A stretch of DNA of 64,000 nucleotides from Mycolicibacterium porcinum (GTDB lineage: Bacteria; Actinomycetota; Actinomycetes; Mycobacteriales; Mycobacteriaceae): NCBI GenBank assembly GCA_001942045.1, contig MSTD01000004.1, positions 34,076 to 98,075 of the forward strand, read 5' to 3'. Numbering within the stretch: position 1 is the stretch's first letter; each line of letters begins with the position of its first letter. A program made the position numbers and the translations under genes. Under the pieces are notes generated by a model. That model saw nothing but the letters and a program-made list of their open reading frames with translations. It ran no database searches and had not been told where the DNA came from. Positions 57,562 to 64,000 of this stretch are shown in pieces.

Positions 57562-58827
57562 TCACGGCTGTGCGGTCCACGCCGTCGTCTCGGTGACCGA
57601 CACCACCGCACCATCGTGGATCACGATCCGATCGGCGGGTGCATTCGCGAGCACGTCGAGCAGCCCGGTTCCCCGTACCGCCAACAACTCGGCACGCGCA
57701 CCCACCCGCGGGCCGGCAGGCGGGAGACCCAGAACCCGGCGGGCGTCGTCGGTCACCATCGCTATCGCCACCCGAGGATCGACATGGCCCGCGATGACGG
57801 ACAGCGCCGCCGTTTCCAGCGCGTCACTGCGGCCGAGCGGATTGAACGGATCACGGACATTGTCGGCCCCCGCCGCCACCGGCACGCCTGCCGCCCGTAG
57901 CGGCCCGATGGCGGTGAGGCCCCGCGGGGTCGCCACGGGATGATCGCGTCCCTGCAGATACAGGTTGGTGATCGGGTTGGCCACGACGCCGATTCCGGCG
58001 TCGGCGATCTGCGGCAGGAGTTCGTCGAGCTCGGCGCGCGTCATCGTGCCCAGGCGGGTGCAGTGACTCGCGGTGCGAACCCGGTCCGCCGGCCACTCGC
58101 GCGCCCGCCGCGCATACGCCGCGATCGTGTGGTGGTCGCCCACCAGGAATTCATCGGTATGCAGATCGGTGCCGACTCCGCGCTCTTCGGCGACACCGAG
58201 CAGCCGCGCGAGCTCGGCGTGAGAATCGGTGGCGCTGTGCGGCGAACCACCGACCAGGTCGGCACCCGCATCGAGGGCGCCATGTAGTAACTCGACGCCC
58301 GAATACTCTTTGAGCAGCGCGACGATCTCGATGTCGATCAATCCGCTCAGCTCCTGCCGTACCGCAGCGACGGCGCGCACGGCACGTAGCGGGTCGCCGC
58401 TGGGCAGAACGTCGACATGGGTACGTACCGCCGTGGTGCCGTTGCGGATCAGGGCCAGGGCAGCCGCCGATGCGCGTTGACGAAACGAGTCCTCGTCGAA
58501 GCCTGAAGACCCCTCGCGCCAGGTGGCGATGGCTCCGTGGAGGTCAGTCAGCCTCGGCTGCAACGCATCCCAGGACAGGGCCTTGTCGAGATGAGCGTGC
58601 GGCTCGGCCGGCGCGGTCATCAGCACGTACCCGCGAAGATCAAGTGTGTCACCCGGCCACGGTCCACTGGCGGACATCGCGGCAGGCGCCACACGGCGGA
58701 CCACTCCGTGACCGGCAGCGCGGTCGATCTCCACGTCGACCACCGAACCGTCGACCAGTGTCGCACCGACCAGCCGCGATACCTGTTGTGGCAATACCTT
58801 TTTCACCCCATCGAGCACCGTTGTCAT
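57562..58827 (-). CDS. Cytosine deaminase-like amidohydrolase
   Basis: The 421-residue protein has the metal motif TAPAEPHAHLDKALSW (H77, H79; the HxHLDK of cytosine deaminase/isopropylammelide hydrolase relatives), LLKEYSGVELLHGALDAGADLVGGSPH, GTDLHTDEFLVGDHHTI, RTASHCTRLGTM and GADNVRDPFNPLGRSDALETAAL (metal Asp). This group deaminates or opens N-containing rings. ATG 58827 overlaps the GntR stop (ATGA), so regulator and enzyme share a transcript, and the 2OG oxygenase gene upstream overlaps too. The substrate is unknown. Confidence 0.85.
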   Translation of the reverse strand: MTTVLDGVKKVLPQQVSRLVGATLVDGSVVDVEIDRAAGHGVVRRVAPAAMSASGPWPGDTLDLRGYVLMTAPAEPHAHLDKALSWDALQPRLTDLHGAIATWREGSSGFDEDSFRQRASAAALALIRNGTTAVRTHVDVLPSGDPLRAVRAVAAVRQELSGLIDIEIVALLKEYSGVELLHGALDAGADLVGGSPHSATDSHAELARLLGVAEERGVGTDLHTDEFLVGDHHTIAAYARRAREWPADRVRTASHCTRLGTMTRAELDELLPQIADAGIGVVANPITNLYLQGRDHPVATPRGLTAIGPLRAAGVPVAAGADNVRDPFNPLGRSDALETAALSVIAGHVDPRVAIAMVTDDARRVLGLPPAGPRVGARAELLAVRGTGLLDVLANAPADRIVIHDGAVVSVTETTAWTAQP

Positions 58828-59468
58828 GAGCGGCACGTCCGGACATGGAGTCCGGCCACGTGGGCGGTGGCGGCCGCGCACGCCCCGGAGGCGTCACCGG
58901 CCTCGATGGCGGCGACGATCCGGTCGTGCTCGGTCACCGCCAACCGCCGGTTCAGTTCGGTGGTCCACATGTCGGACCGGTAGAGATGGGCCTGGCCGTC
59001 GAGACGGGCCAACGCATCACAGAGTGCGTGATTCCCCGAGGTTTCCCTGATCAGGGTGTGGAACTGAAGATCCAGCGACGCATCACGGTGCTGGTCAGCG
59101 GGCTCCTCCAGCAGGTCACGCTGTATCTGCACCATCTTGCGGAGCTGTTCGACGGTGGCGCGGTCGGCGTTCAGGGTGGCGCTGTGCGCGGCCAGGCCGT
59201 CGAGCACCTCACGGACCTGGAACACCGCCTTGATCCCCTCGGCATCGAGTTTGGCAACCCGCGCACCGGCATTGCGGGTGTGCGTCGCCAGCCCTTCGTA
59301 GATCAGCTGCTGGACGGCTTCCCGCACCGGCGTCCGGGAGACGTTGAGCTGAGCGGCGAGTGCTGGGACGCTGAGCGGACACCCCGGTGCCAGCTCGCCG
59401 CTGAAGATCATCTCCTGCAGCGCATCATGAACCGAGTCGTTGAGCAGACCGCGCTCCGACGTCATCAC
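58824..59468 (-). CDS. GntR/FCD-family transcriptional regulator
   Basis: The 214-residue protein has the winged helix SVHDALQEMIFSGELAPGCPLSVPALAAQLNVSRTPVREAVQQLIYEGLATHTRNAGARVAKLD and an FCD domain with metal-site residues in DASLDLQFHTLIRETSGNHAL and DRIVAAIEAGDASGACAAATAHV. FCD regulators bind small carboxylates or related metabolites. The start is GTG 59468 or ATG 59465, with AAGGGGGG at 7-10 nt. It overlaps the 2OG oxygenase upstream and the amidohydrolase downstream, placing it in their operon. Confidence 0.9.
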   Translation of the reverse strand: MMTSERGLLNDSVHDALQEMIFSGELAPGCPLSVPALAAQLNVSRTPVREAVQQLIYEGLATHTRNAGARVAKLDAEGIKAVFQVREVLDGLAAHSATLNADRATVEQLRKMVQIQRDLLEEPADQHRDASLDLQFHTLIRETSGNHALCDALARLDGQAHLYRSDMWTTELNRRLAVTEHDRIVAAIEAGDASGACAAATAHVAGLHVRTCRS

Positions 59469-60535
59469 GAGACGTCCCCCCTTCGCGCGGCGACGGCCAC
59501 CCGGGCCGCCTCACGCAACGTGGCGCGCGGCGCCACTCCGGTTCGCAACCCTGCCACCTTCATCGCGATGTTGTCGGCCACCGTGATCGGCTCGTACCCG
59601 ACCTCCCCCGGTGCCAAGGTGCCGGGGAGTGCTTCCAACACCGCATCGTGATTGCCGTCGAAGAAGAAAGCCGCCGAGCGCCGTCGCTGGATCCTGCCGT
59701 TGCGCACCGGCGGGTCGACCCGGTGGATCGTGGACATCCAACGGTCGTTGGTCCATCGCGCCATGGCGTCACCGAGGTTGATCAGCAGAGCTCCGTCGGC
59801 CGGTTGGACATCGTGCCACGACCCGTCTTGTGCCAGCACCTGCAGACCGGGAACCTGGTCCGCCCACAGGATGGTCAGGATCCCGAAGTCCGAGTGCGCG
59901 CCCATGCCGGTGAGTTCGCCGGCGATCTCGGAATCCCCTTCTGGCAGCGCGAAGTTGTTCATCTTCAGCACCTCGATCGAATGATCGATCATGGGCTCGA
60001 AGTAGCCCGGCAACAACTCGAGGGCGTCGGTGACCACTCTCATCATCGTTCGCGCCAGCACCTGCACCTGAGCGAAGTACTCCTGCACACGCGGCCGGAA
60101 ATCCGGGACGCCGTCGGGCCAGTTGTTGTCCGCATAGCTGCTGTGCGGCAGCTCCAGACCGGGGAACGATCCGGCTTCGGAACCGACGGTGAACGCCTCG
60201 TAGAAGTCGTTCATGCGGTTGGCGGACGGAATGCCCAGACTCATGCTCAGCGATTCCGACTTCGGCGGCGAGTACCCACGATTGAGGCCGGCATCACGAC
60301 GGTGACGCTTCTTGATGTCCAGTGGCTGCTCGAAGAAACTGTCAAGGGCACGACCAAGGTCGTCGATCACCCAATCCTCGATGCCGTGACCGACGATCTG
60401 CATGAAACCCGGGTTGCGGCAGGCGGCGTCGAATTCGCGGGCCACTCGGGCGCACCGCGTGTCCGACCGGGCTTCGCCACCGCGGACGTACGCGCCGATG
60501 TCGATCACCGGAACCGTAAAAGCCTCAGAACTCAT
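59465..60535 (-). CDS. Isopenicillin N synthase-like Fe(II)/2-oxoglutarate oxygenase
   Basis: The 356-residue protein has the N-terminal DIOX_N segment VPVIDIGAYVRG ... FDAACRNPGFMQIVGHGIED. The iron facial triad is H214-x-D216 in MGAHSDFGILTIL and H271 in STIHRVDPP, with the 2OG-binding Arg-x-Ser in RRRSAAFFF. It hydroxylates or oxidatively cyclises a small molecule. It is the first gene of the catabolic operon (overlap with GntR by 4 nt). Relatives include fungal thymine-7-hydroxylase, which would agree with a pyrimidine-type substrate; this is inference. Confidence 0.9.
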   Translation of the reverse strand: MSSEAFTVPVIDIGAYVRGGEARSDTRCARVAREFDAACRNPGFMQIVGHGIEDWVIDDLGRALDSFFEQPLDIKKRHRRDAGLNRGYSPPKSESLSMSLGIPSANRMNDFYEAFTVGSEAGSFPGLELPHSSYADNNWPDGVPDFRPRVQEYFAQVQVLARTMMRVVTDALELLPGYFEPMIDHSIEVLKMNNFALPEGDSEIAGELTGMGAHSDFGILTILWADQVPGLQVLAQDGSWHDVQPADGALLINLGDAMARWTNDRWMSTIHRVDPPVRNGRIQRRRSAAFFFDGNHDAVLEALPGTLAPGEVGYEPITVADNIAMKVAGLRTGVAPRATLREAARVAVAARRGDVS

Positions 60536-60572
60536 TCAAAACCTTTCAACGGGAGCGACCAAAGTGAGGGAA

Positions 60573-61463
60573 CTAGGCGCCCTGGCCGGATTCGTGCCAG
60601 CTGCCCACCGCGAGTCGGGCGATCGCGCGCATCGCGCCGAAAACGACGACTCCGAACAGAGACGCGATGACGATTGCGGCGATGAGGTCATCGGATTGGA
60701 GGCGCCCACGATAGACGTCGAGTAGTGTTCCGATTCCTGGTTGACCTTTGGCGAAGAACATGTCGCCGATGATGGCGCCGACCACCACGAGACCGGCGGC
60801 GGTGGTGATGCCGGTCAGGATGGTCGGAAGCGCCGCCCGCAGTTCCAGTTTCACCAGCCGCTCCCATCGGGATGCGCGCGACAGGGTGAAGAGCTCATGC
60901 AGGCTCCGGTTCACCGAGCGGATGCCGAAATGCGTGTTGGTGATGATGGGGAACACCGCGATCAACACGCAGACCAGGGTGCGCGCAGCCATGCCGTAAC
61001 CGAACCACAGCCCGATCAACGGAACGATGGCCAAGATCGGAATCACCTGGACCACCACGGCATACGGGTAGACGATGCGTTCGATCCACCGCGCTTGGCT
61101 CATCAGCACCCCGGTCCCGACACCGACCACAACGGAGACCAGGAACCCGACCAGCGTCACCTGGGCGGTCACCGAAAGCGCCGACAGCATCGGCTGCAGA
61201 TGCGTCCAGTCGAGCAGTGAGCCACGCAGCACGTCCAGTGGTGGCGGGAGCAGGAACCGGCGCTGGGGCGGCAACACCCAGTAGCTGACAACCGACCAGG
61301 CCAGCAGTCCCACGGCCAGCGACAACAGCGGGTAGCCGAGGGCCGCCACCAACTTTCTGATGCGCCAACCGGTTCGGCGATCGGGCGACGCTGTGGCCGA
61401 GTTCGTGACCGCTCTCGACCGTGTGGATGCGGCGACGCCTACGACCGTGCGGATCGCGGTCAT
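60573..61463 (-). CDS. ABC transporter permease (nitrate/taurine/NMT1 type)
   Basis: The 296-residue protein has six transmembrane helices and a binding-protein-dependent transport EAA loop (RSVNRSLHELFTLSRASRWERLVKLELRAALPTILTGITTAAGLVVVGAIIGDMFF). It is the membrane channel of a SsuC/ThiX-type importer. It overlaps the ATPase gene by ATGA at its start, and a solute-binding protein lies divergent at 62510. Tail is short and cytoplasmic. Confidence 0.9.
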   Translation of the reverse strand: MTAIRTVVGVAASTRSRAVTNSATASPDRRTGWRIRKLVAALGYPLLSLAVGLLAWSVVSYWVLPPQRRFLLPPPLDVLRGSLLDWTHLQPMLSALSVTAQVTLVGFLVSVVVGVGTGVLMSQARWIERIVYPYAVVVQVIPILAIVPLIGLWFGYGMAARTLVCVLIAVFPIITNTHFGIRSVNRSLHELFTLSRASRWERLVKLELRAALPTILTGITTAAGLVVVGAIIGDMFFAKGQPGIGTLLDVYRGRLQSDDLIAAIVIASLFGVVVFGAMRAIARLAVGSWHESGQGA

Positions 61464-62248
61464 GATCCCTGCCCGTGCAGGAGGGCTGAGATCTTCGCGG
61501 CGTGTTCGGTGAACTCATTCGTGAACCGCAACTCGGGATCTCGGGGATACGGAAATTCGATGTCGACGATGCCGGCGATCCGCCCGGGCCGGGGTGTCAT
61601 CACGACGACGCGATCGGCCAGGTACACGGCCTCGGACACCGAGTGCGTGACGAACATTGCGGTAAAGCCGCGTTGGGCATACAACCGCTGCAGTTCGACC
61701 TGCATGTCCAGCCGAGTCATCTCGTCGAGCGCACCGAACGGCTCGTCGAGCAGCATCACCTCCGGCGACAGTGTGAGGGCGCGGGCCAGCGAGACCCGCA
61801 TCTTCATGCCGCCCGAGAGTGCATTCGGCAGCTGGTCGGCGAACCGATCCAGCCCGACCGCGGAAATCGATTCGGCGGCACGGCGTTTGGTGGTGGCCCG
61901 GCCCGTACCATTGAGCTCGGCGCACAACTCGACATTGGCCCGCACCGTGCGCCACGGCAACAACGTCGGTTCCTGGAAGATGAATCCCACCGAGTCGGTG
62001 TCCAGCGCCACCGCACCGGTGGTCGGACGGTCCAGACCGGCCGCCATCCGGAGCAGGGTTGACTTTCCACATCCGGACGGCCCGACCACGGCGACGAACG
62101 CCCCGCGTTCGATCCCGAGGTCGACGTGGTCGATGGCGACCGTGCCGGTCGGAAACGACTTGGCGACGTCAGCGAACATGATGCGCAGGTCACTGGTCAG
62201 CCGCCGCGCGTCCGCATCGCGCAACGGGTCCGCGAGGGTATCTGTCAT
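61460..62248 (-). CDS. ABC transporter ATP-binding protein (nitrate/taurine type)
   Basis: The 262-residue ATPase has Walker A VVGPSGCGKSTLLRMAAGL, Q-loop IFQEPTLLPW, signature NALSGGMKMRVSLARAL, Walker B VMLLDEPFGALDEMTR and H-loop FVTHSVSEAVYLADRVVVM. It powers the importer with the overlapping permease. I start it at ATG 62248, with AAGGTG 4 nt upstream. The longer frame to 62329 is non-conserved and overlaps the promoter region. Confidence 0.93.
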   Translation of the reverse strand: MTDTLADPLRDADARRLTSDLRIMFADVAKSFPTGTVAIDHVDLGIERGAFVAVVGPSGCGKSTLLRMAAGLDRPTTGAVALDTDSVGFIFQEPTLLPWRTVRANVELCAELNGTGRATTKRRAAESISAVGLDRFADQLPNALSGGMKMRVSLARALTLSPEVMLLDEPFGALDEMTRLDMQVELQRLYAQRGFTAMFVTHSVSEAVYLADRVVVMTPRPGRIAGIVDIEFPYPRDPELRFTNEFTEHAAKISALLHGQGS

Positions 62249-62314
62249 TTTCACCTTCCGAACTTCTCCGCCAGGTACATGCAACCGGTGTGTTGATGCC
62301 GCCACCAGCTTCGA

Positions 62315-62328
62315 TGACATGCATGTCA
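62315..62328. promoter_or_regulatory. Palindrome TGACATGCATGTCA between transporter halves
   Basis: A perfect 14-bp palindrome lies 67 nt upstream of the ATPase start and 182 nt before the binding-protein gene. A related TGCATGTAA half-site occurs near 62453. It is a candidate site for the GntR regulator of this locus. Confidence 0.4.
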
Positions 62329-62509
62329 AATGAGTTGCACTGTGTTACGTCCAGGTAAGAACCAGCGCGAAATACCCTCGATTCCAACCTTTTTCAGGGG
62401 ATTTACGATGCGATCCAGGTCAGTAACGTGACCGTAACGGGAGGAGAGACTGCATGTAATCAGGAATTGGGAGCGTGGCCGAACCCCGCCCCTTCCAGCT
62501 AGGAGAACC

Positions 62510-63676
62510 GTGCGAAAGTCGTTCGCCCGCCGCCTCGGCTCGACTGCCCTTGCGTTTGCGGTCCTATGTTTTCCCGCTTGTGCCTACGGATCCCACGAAG
62601 CCGCCGAGTCCACGTCGCTCGAACCCGCGGCCGATGCGCAGAACCTCGCCGATGTGTGTCCGGCCGACATCGGCATTCAGCTGCAATGGCAGCCGCAGTC
62701 CGACATGGGCGCCGTCTTCGAAATGCTCGGTCCTGGATACCGAGTCGACACGAACTCGAAGTCCGTCACCGGGCCGCTCGTGGCCGGCGGCAAGGACACC
62801 GGGGTGGATCTGACCCTGAAATCGGGCGGCCCCGCCATCGGATTCCAGTCGGTGACCTCGCAGCTCTACGTGGACGATTCCGCCATGCTCGGGATCGTGC
62901 ACGGAGATCAGTTGATCGCGGCGGCCGCCGAGCAACCGGTCGTCGGCGTCACGCCACTGCTCAAGTACAGCCCCTCGATTCTCATGTGGGACCCGCACAG
63001 CTACCCGACCTGGAAGTCCGTCGCGGACATCGGAAAGTCTGACGCCACAGTGGTGGTCGCCAAGGATCAGATCTTCCCGCAATGGATGGTGAAAAAGGGC
63101 TTGCTCAAGCCGTCCCAGATCGACACCAATTACGACGGGGCACCATCGCGGTTCGTCAGCGATCCGACCATCACCCAACAGGGCTTCGCCAACTCCGAAC
63201 CGTTCACCTACGAGAACGACACACCGGCGTGGAACAAGCCGGTCGCCTACGGGCTCATCAAAGACGCGGGCTACGACATCTATGCCTCCAACATCGTCGT
63301 CCGCGCCGACAAGCTGCAGGAGATGTCGCCGTGCCTGGCGAAACTGGTCCCGATCATCCAGCAATCCGGGGTCGACTACGCCGGCTCACCCGACCGGGTC
63401 AACGCCACCATCGTCGACGTCATCACACAGGACCCCACCTACTCGCCCTACAGCAGGGCCGAAGCCGACTACAGCGCCAGGTTGCTGGTCGACAAGGGAC
63501 TGTTGGCCAACGAGGACAACGGATCCTTCGGCGTCTATGACCAGGCCCGGATCCAGCGAAACCTGGATGATCTGCGTCCCGTCCTGGCTGACACCGGTAA
63601 CCGGGTGCCCGCGTCGACGACGGCACAACAACTGTTCACCAACCAGTTCACCGATCCGGCCATCGCCCTCCCCTGA
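62510..63676 (+). CDS. NMT1/ThiY-like ABC substrate-binding protein
   Basis: The 388-residue protein starts at GTG 62510, with AGGAG at 4-5 nt. It has a signal peptide MRKSFARRLGSTALAFAVLCFPAC; a lipidation cysteine at FPAC is possible but the lipobox is atypical. The mature domain reads DIGIQLQWQPQSDMGAVFEMLGPGY, then VVGVTPLLKYSPSILMWDPHSYPTWKSVADIGKSDATVVVAKDQIFPQWMVKKGLL and TYENDTPAWNKPVAYGLIKDAGYDIYASNIVV. This is the NMT1/ThiY/SsuA fold, which binds pyrimidine precursors, alkanesulfonates or nitrate. It is divergent from its permease and ATPase. Confidence 0.88.
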   Translation: MRKSFARRLGSTALAFAVLCFPACAYGSHEAAESTSLEPAADAQNLADVCPADIGIQLQWQPQSDMGAVFEMLGPGYRVDTNSKSVTGPLVAGGKDTGVDLTLKSGGPAIGFQSVTSQLYVDDSAMLGIVHGDQLIAAAAEQPVVGVTPLLKYSPSILMWDPHSYPTWKSVADIGKSDATVVVAKDQIFPQWMVKKGLLKPSQIDTNYDGAPSRFVSDPTITQQGFANSEPFTYENDTPAWNKPVAYGLIKDAGYDIYASNIVVRADKLQEMSPCLAKLVPIIQQSGVDYAGSPDRVNATIVDVITQDPTYSPYSRAEADYSARLLVDKGLLANEDNGSFGVYDQARIQRNLDDLRPVLADTGNRVPASTTAQQLFTNQFTDPAIALP

Positions 63677-63705
63677 CCACCCCGACCCGAACGAGAGTTG
63701 ACGAC

Positions 63706-64000
63706 ATGACCTACAACATGACCGAACTACAGCGCGAGAGCCGCATGGGGGCACTGGGCACGGAACGCGAGCGCGAGGTCTGCCGAATCTCACTGGCCGA
63801 CCTCGACACCCGTCGGTCGCAGGTTGCTGACGAATTATGGTCGGCGGCAACGGATATGGGATTCTTTCAACTGGTCGACCACGGCATCGACCTCGCGGAG
63901 GTGCGCCGGGCGTTCGAGTTCGCCGAGGCATTCTTCGCGCTGCCCGATGAGGTGAAGGCGCGCAGACCGAAACGGTTCAATTCCGGGTGGGAAAGCCTGA
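63706..64000 (+). CDS. Second Fe(II)/2-oxoglutarate oxygenase, truncated by the window edge
   Basis: ATG 63706 opens a frame to the window end: MTYNMTELQRESRMGALG, then EVCRISLADLDTRRSQVADELWSAATDMGFFQLVDHGIDLAEVRRAFEFAEAFFALPDEVKARR. This is the DIOX_N domain of the isopenicillin-N-synthase superfamily (xDLxxxGFFQLVDHGI). The iron-binding half lies beyond position 64000. It follows the binding-protein gene by 29 nt, so it is co-transcribed with it. It makes the second oxygenase of the locus besides 59465-60535. Confidence 0.85.
   Translation, partial: MTYNMTELQRESRMGALGTEREREVCRISLADLDTRRSQVADELWSAATDMGFFQLVDHGIDLAEVRRAFEFAEAFFALPDEVKARRPKRFNSGWESL

Overview
The window is high-GC actinobacterial DNA and almost certainly comes from a Mycobacterium/Mycolicibacterium chromosome. 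Gene order matches two blocks I know from M. tuberculosis. Positions 1-45403 follow the tsnR-rplT-rpmI-infC-lysX-Rv1639c ... uvrA-Rv1637c-Rv1636-Rv1635c ... Rv1634-uvrB-Rv1632c-coaE-rpsA ... polA ... Rv1628c-Rv1627c series. Positions 49544-57494 follow lipT-lppI-Rv2049c-rbpA-ppm1-lnt-Rv2052c-fxsA (Rv2045c-Rv2053c). The two blocks being close together, lnt and ppm1 being separate genes, and the many inserted catabolic genes all suggest a fast-growing environmental species. These orthology statements are from memory of gene order and protein character, not from a search.

Region by region. 1-1925: translation operon infC-rpmI-rplT-tsnR on the minus strand, with an AUC start codon for infC and a leader carrying an intrinsic-terminator-like hairpin. 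1958-7114: DUF1844 protein, lysX (lysyl-phosphatidylglycerol synthase/lysyl-tRNA synthetase) and a membrane-anchored esterase. 7118-12980: an uncharacterised module of a CHAT (caspase-like) protease, a TPR-like partner and two helical or unknown proteins, with a small membrane protein embedded on the other strand. This module is the best candidate in the window for an undescribed system. 13000-15168: LpqH-like lipoprotein, a small acidic protein and a winged-helix protein of the YcaQ type.

15244-28646: uvrA, MBL hydrolase, cAMP-binding-type USP, GT-C mannosyltransferase, tesB, tRNA-Cys, DUF899 protein, MFS pump, uvrB, DUF402 protein, a secreted protein and a GntR regulator. 28751-37442: coaE, rpsA, PrsW-type protease, LysE, ThrE and polA. 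37453-45403: accessory insertions (LysR with a flavin monooxygenase and a hydrolase; an orphan solute-binding protein; a frameshifted flavin monooxygenase with its TetR), then the DUF35/thiolase pair and a DUF167 gene flanked by an inverted pair of 60-bp repeats.

45489-51058: a kinase/lipid-domain fusion, a copper amine oxidase and LipT on the minus strand. 51135-57494: LppI, a zinc-ribbon protein, rbpA with an ECF-type promoter, ppm1, lnt, an amidohydrolase and fxsA. 57562-64000: a probable catabolic locus made of a GntR regulator, a cytosine-deaminase-like amidohydrolase, an isopenicillin-N-synthase-like 2OG oxygenase, an NMT1-type ABC importer and the start of a second 2OG oxygenase. The two oxygenases plus a ring-opening/deaminating hydrolase and an importer suggest uptake and oxidation of a small N-containing compound, perhaps pyrimidine-like; this is inference.
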